A stretch of 64,000 nt of DNA. It comes from Rufibacter tibetensis (GTDB lineage Bacteria; Bacteroidota; Bacteroidia; Cytophagales; Hymenobacteraceae). The translations under genes were made by a program, and so were the position numbers. The stretch lies in contig NZ_CP012643.1 in NCBI RefSeq assembly GCF_001310085.1, positions 3,455,501-3,519,500 on the forward strand, given 5' to 3'. Of this stretch, positions 63,890 through 64,000 are shown piece after piece. Under the pieces are notes generated by a model. It saw nothing but the letters and a program-made list of their open reading frames with translations, was not told the DNA's origin and ran no database searches. Numbering within the stretch: position 1 is the stretch's first letter; each line of letters begins with the position of its first letter.

Positions 63890-64000
63890 TTAAGAAAGTC
63901 CCTTCAGAGCCTCCGCCACGGTGGTGGGCATGGGAGTAGTGGGGTGCCCGATGAGGGTAGAAAGTTGGCGGCTGTCATCAAACAGATCGTCCTGGGAGGC
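63890..64000 (-). CDS. C-terminal end of an SDR/NmrA-type oxidoreductase (partial)
   Basis: The last 36 codons of a minus-strand gene enter from the right edge. They read DDLFDDSRQLSTLIGHPTTP, then TVAEALKGLS and a stop at 63890-63892. The pattern LSxLIGRPTTPxxxxVxxAL is the typical end of NAD(P)H-binding SDR family (NmrA/quinone reductase-like) proteins. The rest lies outside the window. Confidence 0.65.
   Translation of the reverse strand, partial: ASQDDLFDDSRQLSTLIGHPTTPMPTTVAEALKGLS

Noticed and set aside
1-64000. CRISPR arrays, tRNA, rRNA and complete insertion sequences
   Set aside because: No direct-repeat array with spacers, no tRNA-like cloverleaf and no transposase domain was found by reading the window.

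Overview
This window looks like chromosomal DNA of a Bacteroidota species, most likely from the Hymenobacteraceae (Rufibacter/Pontibacter-like). The reasons are a type IX secretion C-terminal sorting domain on the first protein, the near absence of Shine-Dalgarno sites, promoter-like TTTG / TAnnTTTG elements, gene families typical of the group (two-component propeller sensors, multi-PAS kinases, GMC dehydrogenase with a subunit-3 partner, DoxX, DUF4383, DUF805), and intergenic spacers rich in hairpins. I saw no rRNA, tRNA, CRISPR array, phage module or complete insertion sequence. The genus is inferred from gene content and style only.

Left part (1-17.4 kb): a giant secreted protein (CBM6 repeats, polysaccharide deacetylase, TIM-barrel glycosidase-like region, T9SS tail), a 1.9 kb AT-rich gene-poor stretch, then a minus-strand polysaccharide cluster. 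Read in transcription order the cluster is wzm-like permease, wzt-like ATPase, GT2, GT2-methyltransferase fusion, polysaccharide deacetylase, GT2, a decayed GT2 and a last GT2. It looks like an ABC-transporter-dependent O-antigen or surface-glycan locus.

Middle part (17.4-44.5 kb): signalling and housekeeping genes. These are a lone receiver protein, a propeller/PAS sensor without an ATPase domain, an M3 metallopeptidase, a frameshifted GNAT, a methyltransferase, a TetR-UbiB-like kinase pair with a palindromic operator, a six-PAS histidine kinase, a DEAD-box helicase, a fatty acid desaturase, a FAD/Rieske oxidoreductase, an SDR, a DsbA-like protein and the remnant of a histidine kinase.

Right part (44.5-64 kb): a lipoprotein hydrolase, an AlkD-like protein, a LEA2 protein, glutathione peroxidase, a second multi-PAS kinase, a HAD phosphatase, DoxX beside a GH3 remnant, DUF805, a Tat/lipoprotein subunit with its GMC oxidoreductase, a nuclease-fold protein that seems to have lost its active site, tyrS, a small membrane protein, a LysR gene broken by a stop codon, a SnoaL-like protein and the end of an SDR/NmrA gene.

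The most interesting signal is upstream of tyrS. A promoter-like element is followed by a 28-codon open frame with six tyrosine codons, then by a terminator-like hairpin with a T-rich tail, then by tyrS. A segment just after the tyrosine run can pair with the left arm of the terminator. This is the layout of classical leader-peptide transcription attenuation, here predicted to sense charged tRNA-Tyr. A second theme is gene decay: six loci carry stops, frameshifts or truncations.
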